Below are positions 34,981 through 43,463 of a stretch of DNA of 64,000 nucleotides, piece by piece. Positions within the stretch are counted from its first letter, which is position 1. The number at the start of each line of letters is the position of its first letter. The notes below the pieces were generated by a model. That model was not told the DNA's origin. It searched no databases and was given only the letters and a program-made list of their open reading frames with translations. The stretch comes from DASPKM01 sp035628135 (lineage in GTDB: Bacteria; Bacteroidota; Bacteroidia; Chitinophagales; Chitinophagaceae), in contig DASPKM010000002.1 in NCBI GenBank assembly GCA_035628135.1, positions 1 to 64,000 on the forward strand, read 5' to 3'. The position numbers and the translations under genes were made by a program.

Positions 34981-36165
34981 ATGGAAGAGCAAAAATTAGA
35001 ACAGGCATTTCGGGCATCCGACCTTATTGTAAAATATCTTAAAGGCGAACTTACCGACAAGGAACAAACTGAATTGGACTCCTGGATTGAGCAAAGCGAT
35101 GCCAACCGCAAGCTTTTTTCCGAACTGACCAATCCCGATTTGTTGAATCAGCAGTTGGACGAATTTTACAAAGTTGATATGGATGCTGCTCATCGGCGCT
35201 TACAAAAACGCCTATTCCCTCATGGAACAGGCGTTTTACGGTTTATTCCAACGGTATGGCGTTATGTGGCTGCTGCGGTCATAGCCGTGTTGGTGGGGGC
35301 AGGGATATGGCAATATACTGGTGGCAGCCAAAAACAAGAGGTTGCGATAGCGCCTCTACCCGAGGCTCCTGCAATAGGGCCTGGCGAAAAAAAGGCCAGA
35401 TTGGTGATGGAAGATGGCCAGGTCGTCGATTTGGAAACACAAAAGGATTCTTCGTTTGAGTCAGGCCAGGCGCTTGTTACCAATTCAAAAGAAGGCCTGT
35501 TAACTTACCGGAACAGTGAAACAGCGGAAGGAATCTCACGTCATACCATGATCGTTCCGCGTGGTTCAGAATACCACATCGAGTTGCAGGATGGCACCCG
35601 GGTGTGGTTGAATGCGGCCTCTACATTAAGTTATCCCACGAAGTTTACGGGCAATGAAAGAAAGGTGACCCTGACCGGTGAAGGCTATTTTAAAGTGGCG
35701 GAAAATAAAGCAAAGCCCTTTCATGTAAGTGTAAATGACATGGATGTGATGGTAACGGGTACGGAATTTAACATCAATGCATATAGCGACGAGTCTGTTG
35801 TAAAATCAACCCTCTTCAGCGGCGGCGTCAAGATCACCCAGAACAGCCTCTCTTTCGATCTTAAGCCGGGCATGGAATTACAGATAGATGATAAAGGACA
35901 GGTGAAAATAGTAGAGAATGCCGACCTGGACGCGGCCATTGCATGGATGAATGGAATCTTTAACCTCGAAAATGCCGATATACCCACCCTGATGCGCGCT
36001 ATTTCCAGGTGGTACAATATCGAAGTAGTGTATGCGCAAGGCGTTCCGCAGGGAAGATTTTCCGGGCAAATACCAAGGAGCCTCGAATTTCCCGAGTTGC
36101 TGCGGGTGCTGAATGAAGGCGGCATTAAGACCAAAATAGACGGTAAAAAGCTGATTATTTACTAA
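34981..36165 (+). CDS. FecR-family anti-sigma factor
   Basis: The 394-residue protein has an N-terminal cytosolic region (about 1-90; IVKYLKGELTDKEQTELDSW opens it as in FecR proteins), one membrane helix (about 92-110: WRYVAAAVIAVLVGAGIW), and a periplasmic FecR domain (about 190-290, with VPRGSEYHIELQDGTRVWLN and NERKVTLTGEGYFKV). A C-terminal DUF4974 domain spans about 320-394. It receives a signal from a TonB-dependent transducer and controls an ECF sigma factor. The expected sigma gene is not upstream, as only two tiny genes are there. The SusC-like gene 910 bases downstream, with its own STN domain, is its likely transducer. Confidence 0.93.
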   Translation: MEEQKLEQAFRASDLIVKYLKGELTDKEQTELDSWIEQSDANRKLFSELTNPDLLNQQLDEFYKVDMDAAHRRLQKRLFPHGTGVLRFIPTVWRYVAAAVIAVLVGAGIWQYTGGSQKQEVAIAPLPEAPAIGPGEKKARLVMEDGQVVDLETQKDSSFESGQALVTNSKEGLLTYRNSETAEGISRHTMIVPRGSEYHIELQDGTRVWLNAASTLSYPTKFTGNERKVTLTGEGYFKVAENKAKPFHVSVNDMDVMVTGTEFNINAYSDESVVKSTLFSGGVKITQNSLSFDLKPGMELQIDDKGQVKIVENADLDAAIAWMNGIFNLENADIPTLMRAISRWYNIEVVYAQGVPQGRFSGQIPRSLEFPELLRVLNEGGIKTKIDGKKLIIY

Positions 36166-36281
36166 CAACTTTCTTCTTCTCAGTGATGGTTAAGTGGGGA
36201 AGGCAGCGATGCCTTCCTTTTTATTTGTGCGTATGCGATTCTGTATGGAAAACTATTATTAACCGGCAAGCAATAATAATT

Positions 36282-36545
36282 ATGTCTTCAAACACCCGAA
36301 ATGAGCGAGGGGAGCTTAACCTTAAGCGGCTCATCAAAAGGATTACTTATTTTTCTTTGATCCTGTTGTTGCTGGTAGGGGGAGGATGCGAGGGCAGCGG
36401 CTGGTCGCTGAAAACCGAAGGTCTGCCAGGCATCATCCGGGCAGTTGCCGATCTTTTTGAAAAAAAGAAGGGGCAGATGCTTCCTGAATATGCAACTGAC
36501 GCTGGACTGGGATGCCGGGCATTGAATGTACAGATCGAGGGTTGA
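36282..36545 (+). CDS. Small protein between FecR and SusC, unknown
   Basis: The 87-residue product is read from the ATG at 36282 (MSSNTRNERGELNLK). A basic N-terminus is followed by a hydrophobic segment (about 24-36: LILLLLVGGGC) with a weak lipobox-like end, and a polar tail of about 50 residues. The longer frame from 36183 adds an N-terminal part with no clear role. No family was recognised. It follows FecR by 116 bases. Whether it is expressed is uncertain. Confidence 0.4.
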   Translation: MSSNTRNERGELNLKRLIKRITYFSLILLLLVGGGCEGSGWSLKTEGLPGIIRAVADLFEKKKGQMLPEYATDAGLGCRALNVQIEG

Positions 36546-37075
36546 GCCGGATTATTTTTGTTTGGTTCAGTGGCAATTAACCGGTTTCATACATGAATTA
36601 TTCACATTCGTTGGGATAATTAAGAAAGTAGATTTTCAAAAAACGCTATAATTTACACCAATTAACATAAAATCTCACCGGTAAAACCTCTTTAAAACAG
36701 GGTGTTTTTAGCCTTTGAAAAAGAGGTCAGTTGTATTTTCTCCCTTAGCCCGTATGTAGTCTCATTTTCAGACTGGTAGATGAAATTTTTTTTAAATTCT
36801 TTTAGTCTTTTTTTAAGACTGGATTGTTTTAATTATTGGGCGATGGGAATCTCATTTCTCATCCTGCCTTTTACTGTTCAGCCCGATTCTCCAAGAACAA
36901 ACCTTCTCCTTGAACTAGCCGCTATTATCCGATTTTTTTGAAATATCGAAGTATTAATTGGCCAATGCAATTAATAAATCAATCATACAGTATTAACCAT
37001 GACCGTTAAACCTGAAACCTTTATCAAAGAAAATTTCCCCGGATTTTTTTTAATTCAAAAAAACCAACATTAACC
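36546..37075. other. 530-bp AT-rich leader/promoter region of the SusC operon
   Basis: No gene is visible. The region holds long T and A runs, a pair of matching inverted repeats (36758-36776 and 36804-36822), and no clean TAnnTTTG box. This is consistent with transcription by an ECF sigma factor rather than the housekeeping sigma, but that is inference. Confidence 0.5.
36758..36822. promoter_or_regulatory. Twin AGTCT-N7-AGACTGG inverted repeats
   Basis: AGTCT (36758-36762) and AGACTGG (36770-36776) are separated by seven bases. The same arrangement appears again at 36804-36808 and 36816-36822, exactly 46 bases downstream. They may be paired operators, or two short hairpins in the leader of the SusC operon. 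Confidence 0.4.
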
Positions 37076-40000
37076 ATGAAAAAAACTTTTACTAATCCTT
37101 GTCGATACCGGGCCCTCAATGGATTGGTCTTTGTAAAAGTTCTCCTTATCCTGAGTTTTTTCATCTGTATGGTAGCCGTAAGCGCTTATGGACAAGCAAC
37201 CGTTTCCCTTTCAGAGAAAAACACGGACCTATCGAAGGTTTTAAAGAAAATCAAACAGCAAACCGGGTACAGTTATTTTGGTCCTGCACCCTTGCTCAGG
37301 ACAGCGCAGAAAGTAACCATTGACGTTAAAGACGGTCAGTTAATTGATGTGTTGGACAGGATTTTTCAATCCCAGCCATTTACTTACATGCTTGTAGGTA
37401 CAACTATCGTACTTAAGGAAAGGGAAAGAGATGATCCTAAAAAGCCTGTTTCTTCTCAGGCACCAAGTGGAAATCTCGATATTTCGGGCTCAGTAGTCAA
37501 CGAAAAAGGCGAGCCGGCAGATAGGGTCAGCGTGAACATAAAAGGCACAAAAAGAACCACCGTTACAGATGCCAACGGTGAGTTTTTATTTAAAAAAGTA
37601 CCGGTTGATGCTGTGTTGGTGTTTACGAGCGTAAATACGCAACCCCACGAAGTAAATGTTAATGGCCAGGCGAACCTGGCGGTGAATTTAAAAACCCAAG
37701 TAGACGCACTGCAGGATGTAACCCTGACCTTCAACACTGGATATCAAACTATGAAGGCCAATGAAGCCACCGGATCGGTAGTGGTTGTTACCAAAGAACA
37801 ACTGGATCAGCGTGTGGCTACTAATATCATTGATAAACTAGAAGGTATTACCAACGGGCTCGTGTTCAACAAGGACGCTTTGACGGGAGAAAATAAGCTA
37901 AGGATCCGAGGCGAGAGTACCATCAACGGTTATCAATCTCCATTGATCGTGGTGGATGGTTTCCCTTACGATGGGGACATTAACAATATTAACCCGAATG
38001 ATGTAGAAAACATCTATGTATTAAAAGATGCGGCCGCTGCATCTATCTGGGGCGTTCAGGCAGGGAATGGCGTTATCGTTATAACCACCAGGCGTGGCAA
38101 ACTAAACCAGCCTGCGCGGTATGAGTTCTCTGCAAATTTTACAATAGCCGACAAGCCCGACCTCTTTTATGCTCCCCGAATGGCGCCATCTGAATGGATA
38201 GATTTGGAGATCGACCTTTTTCAACGTGGCAATTACAACGCCGCACTGAATGACGTAAACAAAAGAGCCGTTTCTCCTGTGGTCGAAATCTTGAACAGCC
38301 GTAAGTTAGGACAAATCTCTGCCGCAGATTCAAGCTCTATGATCAACGCTTTGCGTAGTAACGATTTACGCAATGAGATGCTTGAGCACCTGTATCGCAA
38401 GCAATTTAACCAGCAATACCAGTTCAACATCAGTGGCGGCAATAATAGAATGAGTTATTATTTTTCAACCGGGTATGATCGAAGGCAATCAAATATCGTA
38501 GGAAACAACGATAGCCGGATGACGCTGAATAGTCAAACGACTTATCTGCTTTTTAAAGGGATGGAGTTGAGGGCTGGCTTGTCCTATACCGAGAGTAACG
38601 GTGTGACAAATGGAATTAGCAATATACCTAATAGCCAGCCGTATATGCGTTTGATAGGCGATAATGGATTGGAATTAGCCATTCCGCAACATAGGCAAAT
38701 GTTCGAAGACACCATTTCCAACCGTGGGTTTCCCGATTGGAAATATTATCCTTTGCAGGAAAAAAAAAATAATGATAGAACAAGTAGGTCGCACAACACG
38801 CGTCTGCTTACAGGGTTAAAATATTCAATTCTTCGCGGATTAAACCTGGATTTTTCTTACCAATATAACCGGACGTTTACGCGTCAGCGCCGCCTTACAG
38901 GCGCTAACAGCTACTTTGTCCGGGATAGGATGAATACTTTCGCAATCTTAAATAATGGCTTGTATGCAGGTTCTAATTTTCCTGCGGGAGCCTTGCTCGA
39001 CATCGATAACAGTGACCTGGTCAGCCATTATGGCCGGCTTTCTCTGCAATACAACCGTGCATGGATTGCTCACGCCATTGCCGCCATTGCAGGTATCGAT
39101 GTAAGGGAAACAAGGACTGAAGGATCGGGAAACCAACTGTATGGTTATAGTGAAGAGAACGGTACTTTTGCAACTCCTAATCTATTCACACAATATCCGA
39201 CTTATCCTTCCGGCTCAGCCCGCACATTGGACGCGTTGGCGAACGGCGTGTACAGCACAGGAACTATAAATCGTTTCAGAACGTACTTCACCAATATTGC
39301 CTACACGCTCAAGCAGCGATATACCGTTTCCACAAGTGTTCGGTTCGACGGCACAAATTATTTTGGAGTGAAGACGAACGACAAAACTTTGCCGCTATGG
39401 TCAACTGGTGCAAAATGGGATATCAGTAAAGAAAGTTTCTATCGTTTCAAATTACTGCCAACCTTGAGTTTGAGGGTGACCTACGGATACCAGGGAAACC
39501 TGGACCAAAACCGCTCGGCCTATGCAACCATCAGAATGTATAGCGGCGCCGGGTTTACCGGGTTACCTTATGCAGCGATTGTAAATATTCCCAATCCCGA
39601 GTTGCGCTGGGAAAAAACCGGGCAGCTCAATTTTGCGCTTGATTTCGCCACCGCAAAAAATCGCATATCTGGTTCATTGCAATACTTCAGGAAAAAAGGC
39701 AAAGATCTTATAGGCGAAGAATTGATAGATCCCACCACGGGGGTTACCATTTTATTTGGCAATTTCTCACAAATGCGTACGGATGGCGCAGACATTGCAC
39801 TTACCATTAAGAATATAGATCGCGAACTCGATTGGAATACCACTATCAATTTTAACTATGCAACGGATAAGATTATCCGCTATACCGGGCCGGTAGGTGG
39901 CCATGTTACGGCGTTTTCTTTTCCTGTGCCGATTGTGGGCAAGCCTCTATACTCCTTGTTCAGTTATCGGTGGGCTGGTCTTGATCCCTCGGATGGAGGC

Positions 40001-40582
40001 CCTCGCATTTATGTAGCCGACACCATTAACAAAAGATACAGTTCTTCAGGAGCAATTAAAGTATCAGACCTCGAATATTCGGGCCGGTACAACCCGCCTA
40101 TTACCGGCTCGGTGATTAATCATTTCCGTTGGAAAGGCATTAGCCTTGGTTTTAATATCATGTATAAACTCGGCCACTATTTCCGGCGGAGTTCGGTGAA
40201 TTACTCTGCACTTATCGGTACGGGGTGGCCGGCAAGTCATAGCGACTATTCATTACGCTGGCGGCAACCGGGTGACGAAGTTCATACAAATGTTCCTTCC
40301 ATTGCTTATACCGGAAGCTTAAGCAGGGACGATTATTATAGATTTTCCAATGTGCTTGTTGAAAAAGCCGATCATATCCGCCTGCAATTTGTAAACCTTA
40401 GTTATAGTTTTCCAAAGCAAATGCTAAGGTCTTTTTCATTCCAGGCTTTACAGGTGTATTTCTATGCCAATAACCTGGGCATATTGTGGCGTGCAAGTGA
40501 TCAGGACATCGACCCGGATTATCCATATATGCCCTATCCTCCTCAAAGAAGTTATTCATTCGGTATAAAAGCGGGATTTTAA
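37076..40582 (+). CDS. SusC/RagA TonB-linked outer-membrane protein with STN domain
   Basis: The 1168-residue protein has a signal peptide (about 1-38, ending VSAYGQ). It then has an STN domain (about 42-115: VSLSEKNTDLSKVLKKIKQ), a carboxypeptidase-regulatory-like domain (about 138-215), a plug (about 225-345, with DVENIYVLKDAAAASIWG and GNGVIVITTR), and a large TonB-dependent barrel ending in YSFGIKAGF. The STN domain allows it to signal to FecR in the periplasm. With the SusD lipoprotein downstream it forms a nutrient-uptake complex, typically for oligosaccharides or peptides. The nutrient is unknown because no glycosidase lies in the operon. Confidence 0.96.
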   Translation: MKKTFTNPCRYRALNGLVFVKVLLILSFFICMVAVSAYGQATVSLSEKNTDLSKVLKKIKQQTGYSYFGPAPLLRTAQKVTIDVKDGQLIDVLDRIFQSQPFTYMLVGTTIVLKERERDDPKKPVSSQAPSGNLDISGSVVNEKGEPADRVSVNIKGTKRTTVTDANGEFLFKKVPVDAVLVFTSVNTQPHEVNVNGQANLAVNLKTQVDALQDVTLTFNTGYQTMKANEATGSVVVVTKEQLDQRVATNIIDKLEGITNGLVFNKDALTGENKLRIRGESTINGYQSPLIVVDGFPYDGDINNINPNDVENIYVLKDAAAASIWGVQAGNGVIVITTRRGKLNQPARYEFSANFTIADKPDLFYAPRMAPSEWIDLEIDLFQRGNYNAALNDVNKRAVSPVVEILNSRKLGQISAADSSSMINALRSNDLRNEMLEHLYRKQFNQQYQFNISGGNNRMSYYFSTGYDRRQSNIVGNNDSRMTLNSQTTYLLFKGMELRAGLSYTESNGVTNGISNIPNSQPYMRLIGDNGLELAIPQHRQMFEDTISNRGFPDWKYYPLQEKKNNDRTSRSHNTRLLTGLKYSILRGLNLDFSYQYNRTFTRQRRLTGANSYFVRDRMNTFAILNNGLYAGSNFPAGALLDIDNSDLVSHYGRLSLQYNRAWIAHAIAAIAGIDVRETRTEGSGNQLYGYSEENGTFATPNLFTQYPTYPSGSARTLDALANGVYSTGTINRFRTYFTNIAYTLKQRYTVSTSVRFDGTNYFGVKTNDKTLPLWSTGAKWDISKESFYRFKLLPTLSLRVTYGYQGNLDQNRSAYATIRMYSGAGFTGLPYAAIVNIPNPELRWEKTGQLNFALDFATAKNRISGSLQYFRKKGKDLIGEELIDPTTGVTILFGNFSQMRTDGADIALTIKNIDRELDWNTTINFNYATDKIIRYTGPVGGHVTAFSFPVPIVGKPLYSLFSYRWAGLDPSDGGPRIYVADTINKRYSSSGAIKVSDLEYSGRYNPPITGSVINHFRWKGISLGFNIMYKLGHYFRRSSVNYSALIGTGWPASHSDYSLRWRQPGDEVHTNVPSIAYTGSLSRDDYYRFSNVLVEKADHIRLQFVNLSYSFPKQMLRSFSFQALQVYFYANNLGILWRASDQDIDPDYPYMPYPPQRSYSFGIKAGF

Positions 40583-40599
40583 CTTAAACCGGCATAACT

Positions 40600-42051
40600 A
40601 TGAAACTTAAAAATATCATTACAGCAGTATTTGGGGTTGTGTTTATTACGTGTTGTGTTTCTTGCAAAAAAGGCTGGCTGGATGTAAAGCCCGAAAAATC
40701 ATTGGTACTGCCTAAAACCATTGCAGATTTCCAGGCTTTGCTGGATAATACCGATGCAAACCGCGGCGCAGGGATACGATTCAACACGTGGCAGCCAAGT
40801 TTAGATGAGGTCGGCGCTGATGATTTTTATGTAACGTCCAGCGACTGGAACTCTAGTCAAACGCATACAAAAAATGCTTATATCTGGGCTTCCGAGATTT
40901 TTCCGGATGTTGATCCAGGAAACCGGTTGGATTGGGAGTATCCATATAAGCGTATATTTTATTGCAACATAGTATTGGAAGGTCTGGAAAATATAGTTCC
41001 TGTAACGGTGAGCGAGCAAATTGCATGGAAGCAGGCAAAAGGACACGCATTGTTTTTGAGGGCTTACAGTCACTATACTGTTGCCCAGCTCTTTTGCAAG
41101 CCTTATACTAAAAATCAAGCCGCTACTGATCTCGGAATACCGCTCCGTCTGGAATCCGATATCAATATTCCTTCGGTCCGTTCGACTGTGCAGGCAACCT
41201 ATGACCAGATCATTGCTGACCTGAGATCCGCGCTCGAGCTGTTGCCGGTTGCAACTCCTATTGCTAATAATCCTACCTATATCTACCGGCCAACGCAGGC
41301 TGCCACGAATGCAATGCTGGCGAGAGTGTACCTGTCTATGGAGGATTACGAAAATGCATTGAAATATGCCAATGAGTCACTGAACCTGTATAGCACGTTG
41401 ATAAATTTTAATCTTTTCCGAAGGAAGGGCGCAAACGGTCAATTTCTGAATGGTCACACTTACACACGGACCACTAATACTGAGATACTTTTCGATAACT
41501 CGCTTATTGACTATTCAATCCTACGCACGAACAGGTGCATTGTCGATTCCAGCCTCTACAAAATGTATGACTCGAGTGATCTGCGTAAGACCATGTTTTT
41601 TTTCCTGATCAATAATAGACCGGGGCACAGTTTCTTCGGCAGCTATATTGGCAATGGCGCGGTATATTTCAGCGGGCTGGCAACAGATGAAATGTACCTG
41701 ATACGGTCCGAGTGTAATGCAAGGCTTGGCAATGTGGGTGCGGCAATGTACGACTTGAACACATTGCTAAGAAACCGCTGGGATGAAAAAATGCCATATA
41801 CCGATATAGCGGAAACAGATCCGGACAAGGCTTTGCGAATTATTCTCAATGAAAGACGCAAAGAACTTTGCTTTCGCGGCCTCAGATGGACTGACCTTCG
41901 AAGGTTGAATAAAGACACCCGGTTTGCAGTTACCTTAACACGACAGATAAACGGCAATACCTATACATTAGAGCCTAACAGCAAATATTATGTATTGCCG
42001 TTTCCACCGGAGGTTATCCAATTAAGCAACATGCAGCAAAATCCCCGTTAA
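40600..42051 (+). CDS. SusD/RagB-family nutrient-binding lipoprotein
   Basis: The 483-residue protein has a lipoprotein signal with lipobox CVSC (about Cys24), followed by KKGWLDVKPEKS, the usual SusD beginning. TPR-like helices make up the core, for example AKGHALFLRAYSHYTVAQLF (about 145-165) and ATNAMLARVYLSMEDYENALKYA (about 230-252). The C-terminal NERRKELCFRGLRWTDLRRL (about 430-450) is the strongest SusD signature. It sits on the outer leaflet of the outer membrane and caps the SusC channel. The gap after SusC is only 17 bases. Confidence 0.95.
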   Translation: MKLKNIITAVFGVVFITCCVSCKKGWLDVKPEKSLVLPKTIADFQALLDNTDANRGAGIRFNTWQPSLDEVGADDFYVTSSDWNSSQTHTKNAYIWASEIFPDVDPGNRLDWEYPYKRIFYCNIVLEGLENIVPVTVSEQIAWKQAKGHALFLRAYSHYTVAQLFCKPYTKNQAATDLGIPLRLESDINIPSVRSTVQATYDQIIADLRSALELLPVATPIANNPTYIYRPTQAATNAMLARVYLSMEDYENALKYANESLNLYSTLINFNLFRRKGANGQFLNGHTYTRTTNTEILFDNSLIDYSILRTNRCIVDSSLYKMYDSSDLRKTMFFFLINNRPGHSFFGSYIGNGAVYFSGLATDEMYLIRSECNARLGNVGAAMYDLNTLLRNRWDEKMPYTDIAETDPDKALRIILNERRKELCFRGLRWTDLRRLNKDTRFAVTLTRQINGNTYTLEPNSKYYVLPFPPEVIQLSNMQQNPR

Positions 42052-42079
42052 AAATTGTATGCTCATTAATTATTATCGA

Positions 42080-43438
42080 ATGAAAAGTGCTGGCAGACTG
42101 ATAGCGATGATCGGTTTGATGTTGCTGGGTACCGCAGCGGGTGCCCAGGACGAGAGGCTGCGGAAGCTAAATATCGGGGATACCGTGCCTGACATTTCAC
42201 TTGCCAACCTGGTGAACTATAAGACGTCTTCGGCCAAATTATCCGACTTTAAGGGAAAACTGTTGATCCTCGATTTTTGGGCCACGTGGTGCGGCCCCTG
42301 CATTGCTGCATTTCCAAGACTGGATTCACTGCAAAAGAAATATGGAGATAAAATGCAGGTGATTCCTGTCACCAGTGAAGCAAAACAACTTGTTTCAGAC
42401 TTCCTGGAGAGGATGAACAAAATGAAAAAAGTATCGGTTTTTTCGGTGGTCAATGACAAAACCCTGGGTAAACTTTTCCCACACACCTACCTGCCGCATT
42501 ACGTTTGGATTGATGCAGGCGGAAAGGTTGTGGCCATAACCGAAATGCAACACGTAAATGAAGCTAATATAAACGCCGTGCTTTCCGGAAAGGGTTTACA
42601 AATGGCAGAGAAGAAAGATAAGGCCATCCGTCTTGCCCAGCCGAAAAGGTCAATGTTCAATTCAATAAAAATCAGGGATGGTAAAGACACTGTCTACATG
42701 AGTATGCCGGATGCTGATTTGATCCTTCAGTCATCCTTAACCCGATTTATCGATGGACTTCCCCCTGTAACTGAAACCAAGGATACGATTATAAGAATGA
42801 TCAACGCCCCGGTTTACTGGCTGTTCAGGTATGCATTGTGGAAGGGTGGCAGCGAGGTCATATCTTCCGCAAACACCATCATCGATATCAAGGATTCCAT
42901 GCTGGTAAAAAAATTAAATAGCGCTGCAACCGGCAGGGAATATTTGATGTGGCTTAAGGACTATGGGTATTGTTATGAAATGAAGGTTCCATCTATAATG
43001 CAAAGGGAGAAATTCAATATCGCTGTTGAAGAGTTGAACCGGTATTTCGGAATAGTTTATGGCATAGAAGGGGTGATGGAAAAAAGATCACGAAAATACC
43101 TTGCACTTGTAAGGACCACCGGGGAGGACAAATTGGCTACCAAAGGCGGACCGGTTCAGGTAAGACAGGATAAGATCGGACTGAAAATTCAGAATGCCGG
43201 GCTTTCCAATCTCATGATGGGCTTGGCAGTGCCGTTTCAGTCGCGCCCACCACTCATCGATGAAACTGAGTATAAAGGAAAAGTAGACATTGAGCTGAAC
43301 TGCCAATTATCAAACCTGCAGGCCTTGAACAAGGAGCTGGAAAAATATGGCCTTGCAATCATTGAAAAGGAAAAGCTTATGGACATTGCAGTAATAAGAA
43401 AGAAGGATACTGCGAAAAACCTGTCCAGGAACGATTAA
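42080..43438 (+). CDS. TlpA-like thioredoxin fused to DUF3738-like domain
   Basis: The 452-residue product is read from the ATG at 42080 (MKSAGRLIAMIGLMLLGTAAGAQ), which gives a signal peptide. The TlpA-like domain (about 30-180) has GDTVPDISLANLV and active site WCGPC (in DFWATWCGPCIAAFPRL, about 70-86). The middle part (about 190-360) is unassigned. The C-terminal 85 residues (QNAGLSNLMMGL, then PPLIDETEYKGKVDIEL and LEKYGLAIIEKEKLMDIAVI) resemble DUF3738/TIGR03435. It probably acts on disulfides in the envelope, perhaps in cargo of the SusCD operon. It starts 28 bases after SusD. Confidence 0.8.
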   Translation: MKSAGRLIAMIGLMLLGTAAGAQDERLRKLNIGDTVPDISLANLVNYKTSSAKLSDFKGKLLILDFWATWCGPCIAAFPRLDSLQKKYGDKMQVIPVTSEAKQLVSDFLERMNKMKKVSVFSVVNDKTLGKLFPHTYLPHYVWIDAGGKVVAITEMQHVNEANINAVLSGKGLQMAEKKDKAIRLAQPKRSMFNSIKIRDGKDTVYMSMPDADLILQSSLTRFIDGLPPVTETKDTIIRMINAPVYWLFRYALWKGGSEVISSANTIIDIKDSMLVKKLNSAATGREYLMWLKDYGYCYEMKVPSIMQREKFNIAVEELNRYFGIVYGIEGVMEKRSRKYLALVRTTGEDKLATKGGPVQVRQDKIGLKIQNAGLSNLMMGLAVPFQSRPPLIDETEYKGKVDIELNCQLSNLQALNKELEKYGLAIIEKEKLMDIAVIRKKDTAKNLSRND

Positions 43439-43463
43439 ACCTACAAACTAAAAGTTACGTGCT

